A DNA stretch of 64,000 nucleotides from assembly GCA_913056165.1 (NCBI GenBank), contig CAJXMD010000005.1, positions 1-64,000 of the forward strand, written 5' to 3'. A model generated the notes under the pieces. It was given only the letters and a program-made list of their open reading frames with translations, was not told the origin of the DNA and searched no databases. Source of the stretch: an uncultured Halieaceae bacterium (GTDB lineage: Bacteria; Pseudomonadota; Gammaproteobacteria; Pseudomonadales; Halieaceae). The translations under genes and the position numbers were made by a program. Below, in pieces: positions 25,701 through 34,891 of this stretch; within the stretch, counting starts at the first letter, position 1, and each line of letters starts with the position of its first letter.

Positions 25701-26214
25701 CCGTTCGGTGCAGCTCGAGGTAGAAGCGATCGGGGAAAATTGCCATCCAGTCGGTCAACGCCGCACGCGCTGCGTCTGTGTGCCCGTGGATCAGCAGCTG
25801 GCCTACATCCCCCTGACGCCCACCTGAGAGAGCAAGAACACCATCGCTAAACTCGGCAATCCAGTCACGATCAATTCGGGCGGTGCCCAAATACTGCCCC
25901 TGTTGCCAAGCCTTGGAGATCAAGCAAATCAAGTTGCGATAGCCAGCGTCATTCATTGCCAACAGGGTCAAATTATGGGGCCTGTCCCTGTCCGATGGAT
26001 CCTCAAGCAGAAAATCGACGCCCACGATCAACTTAATACCCGCAGACTGTGCAGCCTTGTAGGCCTTGATGAGGCCGTAAAAATTGGTGAGGTCAGTAAT
26101 CGCCACGGCAGGCATGTCCATCGCCGCAACCGCTTCCACAAGCTTGGGAATCCTGACGATCCCGTCGCTGAGGGAAAACTCGGTGTGGACGCGTAGATGA
26201 ACAAAAGCACTCAT
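22753..26214 (-). CDS. dnaE: DNA polymerase III subunit alpha
   Basis: Replicative polymerase catalytic subunit, 1153 residues, close to the 1160 of E. coli. It begins with the PHP domain ([16 protein letters not shown]). The polymerase active site is readable as [22 protein letters not shown] near residue 396, following [16 protein letters not shown], and [10 protein letters not shown] and [21 protein letters not shown] mark later conserved blocks. The C-terminal third holds the HhH and OB-fold region ([17 protein letters not shown]). It follows rnhB by 19 nt in the long envelope/replication cluster. accA, which usually follows dnaE in this phylum, is replaced here by a Nudix gene and DUF1244. 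Confidence 0.97.
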   Translation of the reverse strand: [1153 protein letters not shown]

Positions 26215-26233
26215 AGGGGGTACGCTAGCCGAC

Positions 26234-26827
26234 TCAGTCGGCCTTGAGCAAGCGTTTTACCGGACCAAAACTCCGGCGGTGCACGTCCAGCACCCCGTGA
26301 GTCGCTAGTGCCTGCAAATGTTCCCGAGTGGGATAACCTTTGTGCTTGGCAAAACCGTATTCGGGATACTTCTCATCAAGCATCGTCAGCTCACCGTCTC
26401 GCTGAACCTTAGCGAGAATTGAGGCGGCCCCTATAGCAGGCTCGAGCGCATCCCCCCCAATGATCGGTCGGGCCTCGTAGGTCCACCGTGGCAAGCGGTT
26501 ACCATCGACCAGAACCAGTTCAGGCTTTACGGCCAGACCCTCAACCGCTCGTTTCATCGCCAACAGTGCAGCTTCGAGAATATTAAGCGCATCGATTTCC
26601 TGCACCGATGCGCGGCCTATGGACCAAGCCAGCGCCTGCTCTTTGATTTCTTTGGAAAGTGCCTCCCGACGCAGAGGCGATAGCTTTTTGGAGTCCGCAA
26701 TTCCCAACGGGACTCTCTCACCGAGAATCACCGCCGCCGCCACTACGTCGCCTGCAAGAGGCCCCCTTCCCACTTCGTCCACACCTGCCACCAACCGATG
26801 ACTCAGCTCGGCAAACAGATCCGCCAC
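26234..26827 (-). CDS. rnhB: Ribonuclease HII
   Basis: 197 residues. Removes RNA from RNA:DNA hybrids, including single misinserted ribonucleotides. The conserved start of the domain, [24 protein letters not shown], carries the first Asp-Glu of the metal site, followed by [19 protein letters not shown] and the [15 protein letters not shown] block. It starts 5 nt after lpxB, in the same order as in other gammaproteobacteria. Confidence 0.96.
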   Translation of the reverse strand: MADLFAELSHRLVAGVDEVGRGPLAGDVVAAAVILGERVPLGIADSKKLSPLRREALSKEIKEQALAWSIGRASVQEIDALNILEAALLAMKRAVEGLAVKPELVLVDGNRLPRWTYEARPIIGGDALEPAIGAASILAKVQRDGELTMLDEKYPEYGFAKHKGYPTREHLQALATHGVLDVHRRSFGPVKRLLKAD

Positions 26828-26832
26828 GCGAA

Positions 26833-27969
26833 CTAGCCCGTTAACCCTTCGAGTGCGTCGACCGACCGCTGGGGAAAGCCGCCGCCAATCATGGCTGCCA
26901 ATTCGTCAAAATACGGGACTTGCTCTAGATCACCACGCTCAAGGGCGTTCTCGACGGCCGCGGCCAGCGCGTCAGGGGTCGCCGCGTCCTGCAACAGCTC
27001 TGGCACCAGGGCTCGCCCAGCCAGCACATTGGGTAACCCCACAAAGTGCGTAATCGCAAGGCGCGAAAGTATCTGCCAGGATAACCAGTGCATGCGGTAG
27101 GCGATGACCATCGGCTTTCTGAGCAGCATCGCCTCAAGAGTGGCGGTACCAGACGCCAACAGAACCACATCAGCCATCGCCATGATCTCCCGTCCCTGGC
27201 CCTGCACAACCCTCACCGGCAGATCTGTGCCCTGCAGAGCTGCGTCGATCTGCCGCTCCCTATCTTGATTGGCCGCAGGAATAATAAATCTGAGCGCAGG
27301 ATCTACACTGTGCAAACGCTTGATAGTCTCAACGTAGATCGGCATCAAAGCCGCGATTTCACCCTCGCGGCTTCCCGGCAGAACCGCCAACACCTTCGCC
27401 TGCTGCTCTACACCGAGTTGCTGACGGATTAGAAATGGATCAGGAAGCGCGGCAAGTTCCTCTACCAAGGGGTGACCAACACAGGTAGCGGGAATCCCAG
27501 CCTCCTCATAGACTGAAACCTCGAACGGCAACAGGCAGAGCATTAAATCCACAGACTTTGCGATACGCTTTATGCGGCCTGCTCGCCACGCCCAGACGGA
27601 AGGACTCACGAGGTGCGCGGTCTTCACCCCCCCCCGGCGCAACCGTGATTCAACGCCAAGATTGAAATCGGGACTATCGATGCCAAGAAAGCAATCGGGG
27701 CGCTGACGCAGTTGTTGCTCACAAAGGTCCCGACGTATGCGAAGTAACTCAGGCAATCGCTTCATGGGCTCTACAATGCCAAAGACTGACAGCCGATCCA
27801 TGGGGTGTAGAGACTGCAGGCCCTGCTCCTCGAGGCGGGATCCCCCGATACCTGACAAACTCAGCCCGTTACCGAGCCGGGCTCTCAGCTCGCGGGCAAC
27901 AGCAGCCCCGAGTATATCTCCCGAGGTCTCTCCTGCTGCGATTCCAATGTGCAAGGAAGTCTCGGACAC
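26833..27969 (-). CDS. lpxB: Lipid-A-disaccharide synthase
   Basis: Glycosyltransferase joining UDP-2,3-diacylglucosamine and lipid X. The domain begins [19 protein letters not shown] and shows [43 protein letters not shown] and [18 protein letters not shown] place the start at GTG 27969, directly after the lpxA stop (1-nt gap), giving 378 residues as usual for the family; the 413-residue ORF of the track would overlap lpxA by about 100 nt. No strong ribosome binding site is visible, so translational coupling to lpxA is likely. Confidence 0.93.
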   Translation of the reverse strand: MSETSLHIGIAAGETSGDILGAAVARELRARLGNGLSLSGIGGSRLEEQGLQSLHPMDRLSVFGIVEPMKRLPELLRIRRDLCEQQLRQRPDCFLGIDSPDFNLGVESRLRRGGVKTAHLVSPSVWAWRAGRIKRIAKSVDLMLCLLPFEVSVYEEAGIPATCVGHPLVEELAALPDPFLIRQQLGVEQQAKVLAVLPGSREGEIAALMPIYVETIKRLHSVDPALRFIIPAANQDRERQIDAALQGTDLPVRVVQGQGREIMAMADVVLLASGTATLEAMLLRKPMVIAYRMHWLSWQILSRLAITHFVGLPNVLAGRALVPELLQDAATPDALAAAVENALERGDLEQVPYFDELAAMIGGGFPQRSVDALEGLTG

Positions 27970-27970
27970 C

Positions 27971-28741
27971 TCAACGGACAATGCCACGCTCTGAAGCGTG
28001 AAGGCTATCCACCAACGGCTGGACTTCGGGCGTTTCCTTAGCCATCCCTTCCAGACGCTGAACCGCTGCATCAAGAGTCAGGCCCTGCCGGTAGATGATT
28101 TTATACGCTCGGCGTAATTCGGCGATGGCATGGGGGTCGAACCCCCGGCGTCGCAATCCCTCGGCATTTATCGTCTTGGCCTGCGCCGGCGATCCCGCCA
28201 CCGTCACATACGCCGGCACGTCTTTGCCTATGCTGGTTCCCATACCACTAAAGCTGTGGGCACCGATCTTGCAAAACTGATGAACCAGCGTGTAGCCGCT
28301 GAGGATTGCCCAGTCACCGACGATAACGTGTCCGGCCAATGCCGTGTTATTTACCAGAATAGTGTGGTCGCCCACCACGCTATCGTGACCGATATGAACA
28401 TACGCCATGATCAAATTGTGGCAGCCTATCTCGGTGAGGGATTTATCCTGTACGGTGCCCCGGTGGATCGTGACGTTCTCCCGGATAATGTTGTCATCAC
28501 CAATGCGTAACTCAGTGGGTTCGTCACGGTATTTGAGGTCGGGTGTTGCCTCCCCAATCGAAGAGAATTGGTAAATATGATTGCGGGCGCCAATTGTGGT
28601 GGGCCCCTTAACCACCACATGTGATTCGATCACCGTTTCATCACCGACAGTCACCCCTGGCCCAACAATAGAGTAAGGACCGATCGTCGCCGAGTCGGCT
28701 ATTTGCGCCGAAGAATCAACAATGGCTGTTGGATGGATCAC
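27971..28741 (-). CDS. lpxA: UDP-N-acetylglucosamine O-acyltransferase
   Basis: 256 residues. First step of lipid A synthesis. Built of left-handed hexapeptide repeats (IHPTAIVDSSAQIADSATIG at the start), with the catalytic His in YVHIGHDSVVGDHTI and NTALAGHVIVGDWAILSG. The C-terminal helical domain begins NAEGLRRRGFDPHAI, where the arginine and His typical of LpxA are present. It follows fabZ by 3 nt. Confidence 0.97.
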   Translation of the reverse strand: MIHPTAIVDSSAQIADSATIGPYSIVGPGVTVGDETVIESHVVVKGPTTIGARNHIYQFSSIGEATPDLKYRDEPTELRIGDDNIIRENVTIHRGTVQDKSLTEIGCHNLIMAYVHIGHDSVVGDHTILVNNTALAGHVIVGDWAILSGYTLVHQFCKIGAHSFSGMGTSIGKDVPAYVTVAGSPAQAKTINAEGLRRRGFDPHAIAELRRAYKIIYRQGLTLDAAVQRLEGMAKETPEVQPLVDSLHASERGIVR

Positions 28742-28744
28742 CGA

Positions 28745-29179
28745 TTATCGATCCGCGCACAAAATAGTGGCTGACGCGCAGATATTTCCCTCTACCTCAG
28801 CGCGCACGGCAAACTTCCAGATGCCTCGCCGCTCGCTGACAATTTCCGCGTGCAAATGGACACGATCGCCAGGAACACAGGGACGCTTGAAGCGCAGGTT
28901 ATCGACCCCTACCAAGTAGTAAATAGAGCCATCTGCTGGGGTTTTACCCATCGACTTAAAACCCAGAATACCGGCTGCCTGCGCCATTGCCTCCACAAGC
29001 AGCACACCGGGAAACACCGGATTATCCGGGAAGTGTCCATCAAAAAAAGGTTCGTTAATGCTCAGGTTTTTATAGGCTTCTATCCGTTTACCCAGTTCGA
29101 TATCCACTACGCGATCGACCAACAGGAAGGGGTAGCGATGAGGCAGATGCTCGCGAATTGCGTCGATATCCATAATCAC
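28745..29179 (-). CDS. fabZ: 3-hydroxyacyl-[ACP] dehydratase
   Basis: 144 residues. Hot-dog fold dehydratase of fatty acid synthesis. The active site is complete: [11 protein letters not shown] and [22 protein letters not shown], with catalytic His and Glu. Lies between lpxD and lpxA with gaps of 12 and 3 nt, the usual arrangement that balances fatty acid and lipid A synthesis. Confidence 0.97.
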   Translation of the reverse strand: MIMDIDAIREHLPHRYPFLLVDRVVDIELGKRIEAYKNLSINEPFFDGHFPDNPVFPGVLLVEAMAQAAGILGFKSMGKTPADGSIYYLVGVDNLRFKRPCVPGDRVHLHAEIVSERRGIWKFAVRAEVEGNICASATILCADR

Positions 29180-29191
29180 AAGATTGTCTCC

Positions 29192-30229
29192 TCAATCGGG
29201 ATTGGTCGATTCCATCAGACTGGCAAGCTTTTTCTCAAGTTGAGCCACTCGCTTGGCCATTTGAGCAAGTTGCTCAAAGCGCACTGCATTTTTGCTCCAG
29301 TCTCGATGCGGTTGGATCGGCGTACCCGAGGCATAAACACCGGGTTCAGCGATAGATCGCGTGACTCGCCCCTGCCCGTTAATGTGAACATTGTCTCCGA
29401 TGGTAAGATGATCACTCACGCCAACCATCCCAGCCAGTGTGCAATCCCTGCCGATCGTAGTGCTACCGGCTATTCCCGAGCAGGCAGCTATCCCGGTACG
29501 CTCACCTATCCGGACGTTGTGAGCAATATGAATCTGATTATCGAGGATCACATGATCCTCCAGCACCGTGTTGCCCAAGGCACCGCGGTCGATTGTTGTA
29601 CTCGCCCCTATTTCCACATGATTTCCGATGATCACTCCACCTAGCTGGAGGATCTTCTCCCATCGGGCCTCTCCGGGCGCGAAACCAAAGCCATCGGCAC
29701 CAATCACGGCGTTGGCGTGAAGGATGCAAGCATCTCCGATGGTCACGCCGTGGTAAAGGACCACGCCGGGATATATTCGCGTGCCTTCCCCCACCGAACT
29801 GCCGGCCCCAATATGTACGCCTGCTCCGACCAGCGTATCGGAACCAATAGAGGCGCCGGCCTCAATGACCGCATAGGGACCAACGGTGACACCAGTTCCC
29901 AAAGTAGCGCTCTCGTGAACCAATGACGTTGGATGAATAGTCCCGGTAGGTACCGGGCGGTTATCAAACAGGTGAGTCGCGCGAGCGTAGTGAAGGTAGG
30001 GCCTATCGCTTAGCAGGCACGCCCCAGACCAACTTGATGCCCAATCAGGATGCAAAATAACAGCACCTGCCTGTGAGTCCGAAAGCTGCGGGAGATACTT
30101 CGATTGGGACACAAAACTGAGCTCGTTGGAGACTGCTTGCTCAAGGGGCGCTATGCCCACAATCTCCAATGCCGGATCACCCCTGAGCTCCAACGCCAAG
30201 GCGCTGGCGATGTCACCCAGTGTTGTCAT
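29192..30229 (-). CDS. lpxD: UDP-3-O-(3-hydroxyacyl)glucosamine N-acyltransferase
   Basis: 345 residues. Third enzyme of lipid A synthesis. An N-terminal uridine-binding domain (LSFVSQSKYLPQL, VILHPDW) is followed by a long hexapeptide-repeat helix (TIHPTSLVHESATLGTGVTVG onward), with the catalytic His in QIHIAHNVRIGE and the GADGFGFAP block. The C-terminal coiled tail is QLAQMAKRVAQLEKKL. It follows skp by 10 nt. Confidence 0.97.
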   Translation of the reverse strand: MTTLGDIASALALELRGDPALEIVGIAPLEQAVSNELSFVSQSKYLPQLSDSQAGAVILHPDWASSWSGACLLSDRPYLHYARATHLFDNRPVPTGTIHPTSLVHESATLGTGVTVGPYAVIEAGASIGSDTLVGAGVHIGAGSSVGEGTRIYPGVVLYHGVTIGDACILHANAVIGADGFGFAPGEARWEKILQLGGVIIGNHVEIGASTTIDRGALGNTVLEDHVILDNQIHIAHNVRIGERTGIAACSGIAGSTTIGRDCTLAGMVGVSDHLTIGDNVHINGQGRVTRSIAEPGVYASGTPIQPHRDWSKNAVRFEQLAQMAKRVAQLEKKLASLMESTNPD

Positions 30230-30239
30230 GGGGCAGCCC

Positions 30240-30761
30240 TTACCCCTCAGCAGGCAACTGGTTTAGTTTGTCAGTTACCTTGGCGGTGATGCTGTATCCC
30301 AGGTCAGCATGGATCACGGTTTGCTGCTGTAACAGCAAACCTATTTGCTCGGTCGCAATAATGTCGCGCAAGACCTCACGCGCTTTAGGCGCCAGCTCCT
30401 GAAAAACAAGTTGTGCGTTTTGTTGCTGCATCGATTGGAGTTTCTTGCCCACGTACTCGAGATCAGCATTTTTGCTCGCTACCTTTTGCCGAGCAGCTAC
30501 CTTCTGATCTTCACTCATTGCGGCCTGGTCACGCTGAAAATCCTGAGCCAGTTTTTCAAGCTCTGTGCGCAGACTTTCAAATTCTTCCCTGTCTGCTTTG
30601 AAGTCCTCGTTCTCTTCAAACTCAGCCAGCCGCTGCTGGGCAAAGTCTGTCTGAAGGATAGCTTCCTCTAAATTCACAACCGCAATACGACCTTGGGCAG
30701 AAGCCAACAGTGGCAACATGGTACATGCCACAAGAACCATCAGCTTTGACACTACTTTCAC
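30240..30761 (-). CDS. skp: OmpH/Skp-family periplasmic chaperone
   Basis: 173 residues from GTG 30761, with GGAGG 5-6 nt upstream; the longer track ORF would overlap bamA. A signal peptide (KLMVLVACTMLPLLASAQG) leads into RIAVVNLEEAILQTDFAQQRL, then a long charged coiled-coil arm (residues about 50-130, rich in E, K and Q) and a return strand. Holds unfolded outer-membrane proteins in the periplasm for the BAM complex, and sits 22 nt downstream of bamA. Confidence 0.92.
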   Translation of the reverse strand: MKVVSKLMVLVACTMLPLLASAQGRIAVVNLEEAILQTDFAQQRLAEFEENEDFKADREEFESLRTELEKLAQDFQRDQAAMSEDQKVAARQKVASKNADLEYVGKKLQSMQQQNAQLVFQELAPKAREVLRDIIATEQIGLLLQQQTVIHADLGYSITAKVTDKLNQLPAEG

Positions 30762-30783
30762 GGGAACCTCCGTAACTTGATAA

Positions 30784-33405
30784 TTAAAAACTTCGTCCCA
30801 GCGTAAACTGGAATACTTCTCTTTCATCGATCGGACTGGCGTTTAGTGGCTTCGCCAAACTGAAGGTAAGGGGTCCGAATCCCGATAACCACGTAACGCC
30901 TATTCCCACAGAGTACCGCAGCTCTCCCGCGTCAACATCAAAACAATTCACCTGATTACTGCGGCATTCGGTATTGAAAACATTGCCAACATCGAAGAAG
31001 AAGGCTGACCGAAGTGAACTGCGATCCTTGATAAATGGCATGGGAAACAGAATCTCTGCGCTACCCTCTGCAAGCACGTTGCCTCCGAAGGGATCAGGCT
31101 CTGTATAAACCGGCTGAACAACGACCTTGCCCGTCGTAGGGTCGACCACGTAACCGTACTGCCGGCCATCAGGTCCGCCAACCTGTGTGGGTCTGCCAGC
31201 CTCATCGATCGCAGTGATAGGCTGGTTACCAACGTACAACAGGGGCGGCGTACTGCGCGGACCAAGGGTATTGGTCTCAAATCCCCGGACAGAGCCAAAT
31301 CCGCCCGCAAAGAAGTGCTCATAAAACGGTAGTTCAGTGGTGTCACCATAGCCGCCGCCGTATCCAAGCTCGCCACGGAGGTGAAGGGTAAATTCCCGCC
31401 AGATGGGGAAATAGATTTCACCGCGGTAGGTAAGCTTGTAAAACTCCAGATCCGAGAACGGCATTGACACTTCAAGAGCAACCGACTGGGAGGCACCACG
31501 AGTCGCCAACTGCCCTCGGTTCAAGGTCGATTGAAGCCAGGAACCCGTTAAGGAATAATTCAAGTACTGATCCCCGTTCAGATCGAGGAAACCCGCCTGA
31601 CCGGGCAATGTAAGCGCTGTAATCGGGAGCTCGGTGATGGGACGCAGCTCCTCAGGCATGGAATACGAGCCATCAGCCTGAAGCGTGGTCTCGTACCAAT
31701 TCTGAATGGCAGGGTCGAGACGTGGGCTCGCCTTTATCTCCTGAACGGCATACTGCCCCGCCGTAATCTTTGTATCAGTGATTCCAAAGGAAAAACCCAA
31801 TCGCTGAGTTTCACTGATCGGATACCCAAAGTTCATGTTCGCACCCACGGTATCCGTGGTGTAACTGGCCACATTGATCTCTGACAGGTCTGTCTTGCGA
31901 TAAAAAACACTCCAGCCCCGACTCACACCGTCCTCCGTAAAGTATGGATTCGTGTAGTTGAGACTGATGACATCCTGGTACCGGGATGAATTGAGGTTGA
32001 TGCCTACTCGTCGTCCGGTTCCCAGGAAGTTGTTCTGCTGGAGGTTCAAGCCCAGAATGAGCCCGGCGTCCTGCGCGTAACCGATAGACCCACCGATTGA
32101 TCCAAAGGACTGCTCTTCCACAGTATATTCAACATCGATCAAATCGTCGTAACCAGCCACTTCCTTGGTTTCAACTTCCGTGGTCTTGAAGAAGCCCAGC
32201 CGCTGCAGACGAATGCGGCCCTGCTCGATGGAGGCTGCCGACGCCGGTGCCGACTCCATTTGACGCATCTCACGACGCAATACATCGTCGGCGGTACTCA
32301 TATTTCCCTTGAACTCGATCCGACGAACGTAAGTTCTCTTACCGGGATCAACAAAGAACTTTACCTCCACCGAGTTGCTGTCATCCACCACCTCGGGAAT
32401 TCCCGTTACCTTGGCAAAGTTGTATCCCTCGTTACCCAAACGCCGGGTCAGATACTCCTCTGTCGTAGTGACCAGCTGCTGCGAGTAAATCTGCCCTTCG
32501 CGCACCAGCAAGAAGCGCTCAAGGTCTTCTGCAGGAAGCACCAGATCTCCAGAGAGCCCGACATCGGAAACGGTAAATCGCTCACCCTCGGTCACATTAG
32601 CCGTGATGTAGACCGCTTCCATACTTGGCGATACCGCGATCTGTGTGGAATCGATAACGAACTCCAAATAACCGCGGTCCAAATAGTAGGAACTTAACTT
32701 CTCCAGATCCGAGGTCAGCTTCTCCTTGGAGTATTTGTCATCGCTGGTAAAGAAGGACAGCCAACCGGTCGTCTTCAGCTCAAAAATGTCCTGTAAATCC
32801 TCATCCGAATAAACACTATTGCCCACCACGTTAATGTGCTTGATCGTCGCCACCGTTCCCTCATTGACATCGATGGCAATCGACACCCTGTTCCTGGGCT
32901 CGGGGATGACTTCGGTATCAATCCGCGCATCATAGCGGCCCTGAAGGACATACTGACGTTGTAGCTCGAGCTGCATGCCCTCGAGAGTAGACCGCTGAAA
33001 AACATTACCCACCGCAAGCCCTGCGCCTTTAAGACCATCAAGGAGCGCGTCGGTCTCAATCGCCTTGTTACCGTCAATGGTGATTTCGCTGATGCTTGGG
33101 CGCTCAGCCACCGTGATAACCAGAACGCTGCCATCACGACCAATGGCGATGTCGTCGAAATTACCCGTGGCAAAGAGATTTTTTGCCGCAGCCCTCACCG
33201 CATAGGTATCCGCTACGTCTCCCACACCTACAGGCAAGGCCGCAAAAACGCTGCCGGGAGAGATCCGCTGAAGCCCTTCTACGCGAATGTCAGCGATGGT
33301 GAACGGCCCCTCTTGACCCACCGCCGACATAATGACTGCGCAGGCCAAGACACTGGACATCACAATCTTCATCAGCACGGACTTAAAGTGATCAAAAGGC
33401 TGCAT
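30784..33405 (-). CDS. bamA: Outer membrane protein assembly factor BamA
   Basis: 873 residues, about 60 more than E. coli BamA. Signal sequence (SSVLACAVIMSAVGQ), five POTRA repeats (from FTIADIRVEGLQRISPGSVF to about residue 420), then a 16-strand barrel ending in TFSLAKPLNASPIDEREVFQFTLGRSF with the terminal Phe. The lid-loop motif VRGFETNTLGPRS is near residue 707. Extra length comes from two barrel-loop insertions: around PAIQNWYETTLQADGSYSMP, and after the VRGF motif around DGRQYGYVVDPTTGKVV. Starts 131 nt after rseP. An alternative ATG eleven codons in is possible. Confidence 0.96.
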   Translation of the reverse strand: MQPFDHFKSVLMKIVMSSVLACAVIMSAVGQEGPFTIADIRVEGLQRISPGSVFAALPVGVGDVADTYAVRAAAKNLFATGNFDDIAIGRDGSVLVITVAERPSISEITIDGNKAIETDALLDGLKGAGLAVGNVFQRSTLEGMQLELQRQYVLQGRYDARIDTEVIPEPRNRVSIAIDVNEGTVATIKHINVVGNSVYSDEDLQDIFELKTTGWLSFFTSDDKYSKEKLTSDLEKLSSYYLDRGYLEFVIDSTQIAVSPSMEAVYITANVTEGERFTVSDVGLSGDLVLPAEDLERFLLVREGQIYSQQLVTTTEEYLTRRLGNEGYNFAKVTGIPEVVDDSNSVEVKFFVDPGKRTYVRRIEFKGNMSTADDVLRREMRQMESAPASAASIEQGRIRLQRLGFFKTTEVETKEVAGYDDLIDVEYTVEEQSFGSIGGSIGYAQDAGLILGLNLQQNNFLGTGRRVGINLNSSRYQDVISLNYTNPYFTEDGVSRGWSVFYRKTDLSEINVASYTTDTVGANMNFGYPISETQRLGFSFGITDTKITAGQYAVQEIKASPRLDPAIQNWYETTLQADGSYSMPEELRPITELPITALTLPGQAGFLDLNGDQYLNYSLTGSWLQSTLNRGQLATRGASQSVALEVSMPFSDLEFYKLTYRGEIYFPIWREFTLHLRGELGYGGGYGDTTELPFYEHFFAGGFGSVRGFETNTLGPRSTPPLLYVGNQPITAIDEAGRPTQVGGPDGRQYGYVVDPTTGKVVVQPVYTEPDPFGGNVLAEGSAEILFPMPFIKDRSSLRSAFFFDVGNVFNTECRSNQVNCFDVDAGELRYSVGIGVTWLSGFGPLTFSLAKPLNASPIDEREVFQFTLGRSF

Positions 33406-33536
33406 GAAAAGCCATCTCTCCCAAAGTTTTTATTGATCGCTGCTGGAATACAAACAGGCTTCCACAGCCGGCGACGGCGATATTCGTCCATGCCGGACAT
33501 GGCAAATACCGACGCTCCGCGCCAGCTTCTCGAACA

Positions 33537-34889
33537 TCACAGGCGGGCCACATCATTATACAGGGCAAACGCCATTAAACTCAGCACCATTGCAAAACCC
33601 AGCTGATAGCCAAAGGCCTGTATGCGCTCGGGAACTGCGCGACCGCTGATAGCCTCGATACCGTAAAAAAGCAGATGCCCGCCGTCGAGCACCGGGATGG
33701 GTAGCAAGTTGAGGGCTCCGAGAGACACGCTCAGTAGCGCCAGAAAACCAAACCAGGACCACAGCCCACTCTCGGCTGAAGAGGCGGCGATTTTGGCAAT
33801 GGTGATGGGGCCCGACAGGTTATCCGGGGAAATCAGCCCTTTCACCATTTTGACCATGGACTCAAAGGTAAACAGCGTCAAATCCAGGGTTCTTACGACG
33901 GCGGCCTTCAGGGCCTCCAGAGGCCCTCTGTCGAAACGACGAACGCGCTCCTCGGGGAAAGCCGGTATGCGCACACTCATTCCAACAGAGCCAATATCAC
34001 CCCCCTCGAGGCTCCGGCGTTCGGGCACCACCTTAATGGGAAGGCGCAATCCATCTCTAATGATTGTCGCGACTAAGGGGACTTCTGGCCTGCTCCTGAC
34101 ATAATCGACCCAGTCAGCCCATTCACCGATTTTTTCTTCGTCTGCGGCGACAATTTCATCTCCCGATAAAAACCCTGCTCGCTCTGCTGGCCCCTCTGGC
34201 GTTACCTCATCGACAACCGCAAGAATCACCGGCATTTCCAAGGTGATCCCAAGGCCATCGAGTGGATCCGGGTTTTCAACGCCTGCTAACCACCGGTTAA
34301 TGGGGGCAGTGGAGCTATAGACCACTTCTGAACCCGGGTAACGGGCCGCTATTTCGATGTCACCGGTATCCCCAAGGCGCTCCAAAAGACGGAAGCTGAG
34401 CGCATTGACTGTTGGGGTCTCTCTCCCATCAACCGACACAATTTCCTGACCGGTCTCAAGGCCAGCAAAGTAGGCGGGGGTATCAGGTTCCACCCGGTCT
34501 ATCACGGGCAACAAACCGCTCTCACCCCGAAAGAACAGGGCCCAGAAAACCAGTACGGCCAGCAGAAAGTTGGCCAATGGACCGGCGCTAACAATGGCGA
34601 TTCGCTTCCAGACAGATTGACGATTGAAGGCAGCGGCTCGTTCAGAGGGGTCCACGTCACCCTCTCGCTCATCCAGCATCTTGACATAGCCGCCCAGCGG
34701 TATGGCCGCAATGGTGTACTCGGTTCCGTGACGATCGGTGGTTTGCCAGATGGCTTTACCGAATCCAATAGAGAATCGCAGCACCATGACACCGCAGCGC
34801 CTGGCCACCCAAAAATGTCCATACTCGTGAAAGGCTACAAGCACACCCAGAGTAAAAAGCGCGATCACAATAGTTTGGATTAAAGCCAT
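33537..34889 (-). CDS. rseP: Site-2 zinc protease RseP
   Basis: 450 residues. Intramembrane protease that cuts the sigma-E anti-sigma factor. The zinc motif HEYGH is at residues 21-25 in the first membrane helix. Two PDZ-like domains follow (VEPDTPAYFAGLETGQEIVSV and VTPEGPAERAGFLSGDEIV), and the third zinc ligand is in LLPIPVLDGGHLLFYGIEA near residue 395. Starts 2 nt after dxr. Confidence 0.97.
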   Translation of the reverse strand: MALIQTIVIALFTLGVLVAFHEYGHFWVARRCGVMVLRFSIGFGKAIWQTTDRHGTEYTIAAIPLGGYVKMLDEREGDVDPSERAAAFNRQSVWKRIAIVSAGPLANFLLAVLVFWALFFRGESGLLPVIDRVEPDTPAYFAGLETGQEIVSVDGRETPTVNALSFRLLERLGDTGDIEIAARYPGSEVVYSSTAPINRWLAGVENPDPLDGLGITLEMPVILAVVDEVTPEGPAERAGFLSGDEIVAADEEKIGEWADWVDYVRSRPEVPLVATIIRDGLRLPIKVVPERRSLEGGDIGSVGMSVRIPAFPEERVRRFDRGPLEALKAAVVRTLDLTLFTFESMVKMVKGLISPDNLSGPITIAKIAASSAESGLWSWFGFLALLSVSLGALNLLPIPVLDGGHLLFYGIEAISGRAVPERIQAFGYQLGFAMVLSLMAFALYNDVARL

Positions 34890-34891
34890 CC

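Noticed and set aside
33491-33500. TGCCGGACAT, a lookalike of the GntR operator before bamA
   Set aside because: It lacks one base of the 10-bp core, sits in a housekeeping operon, and is better read as part of a CCATG/CATGG hairpin.
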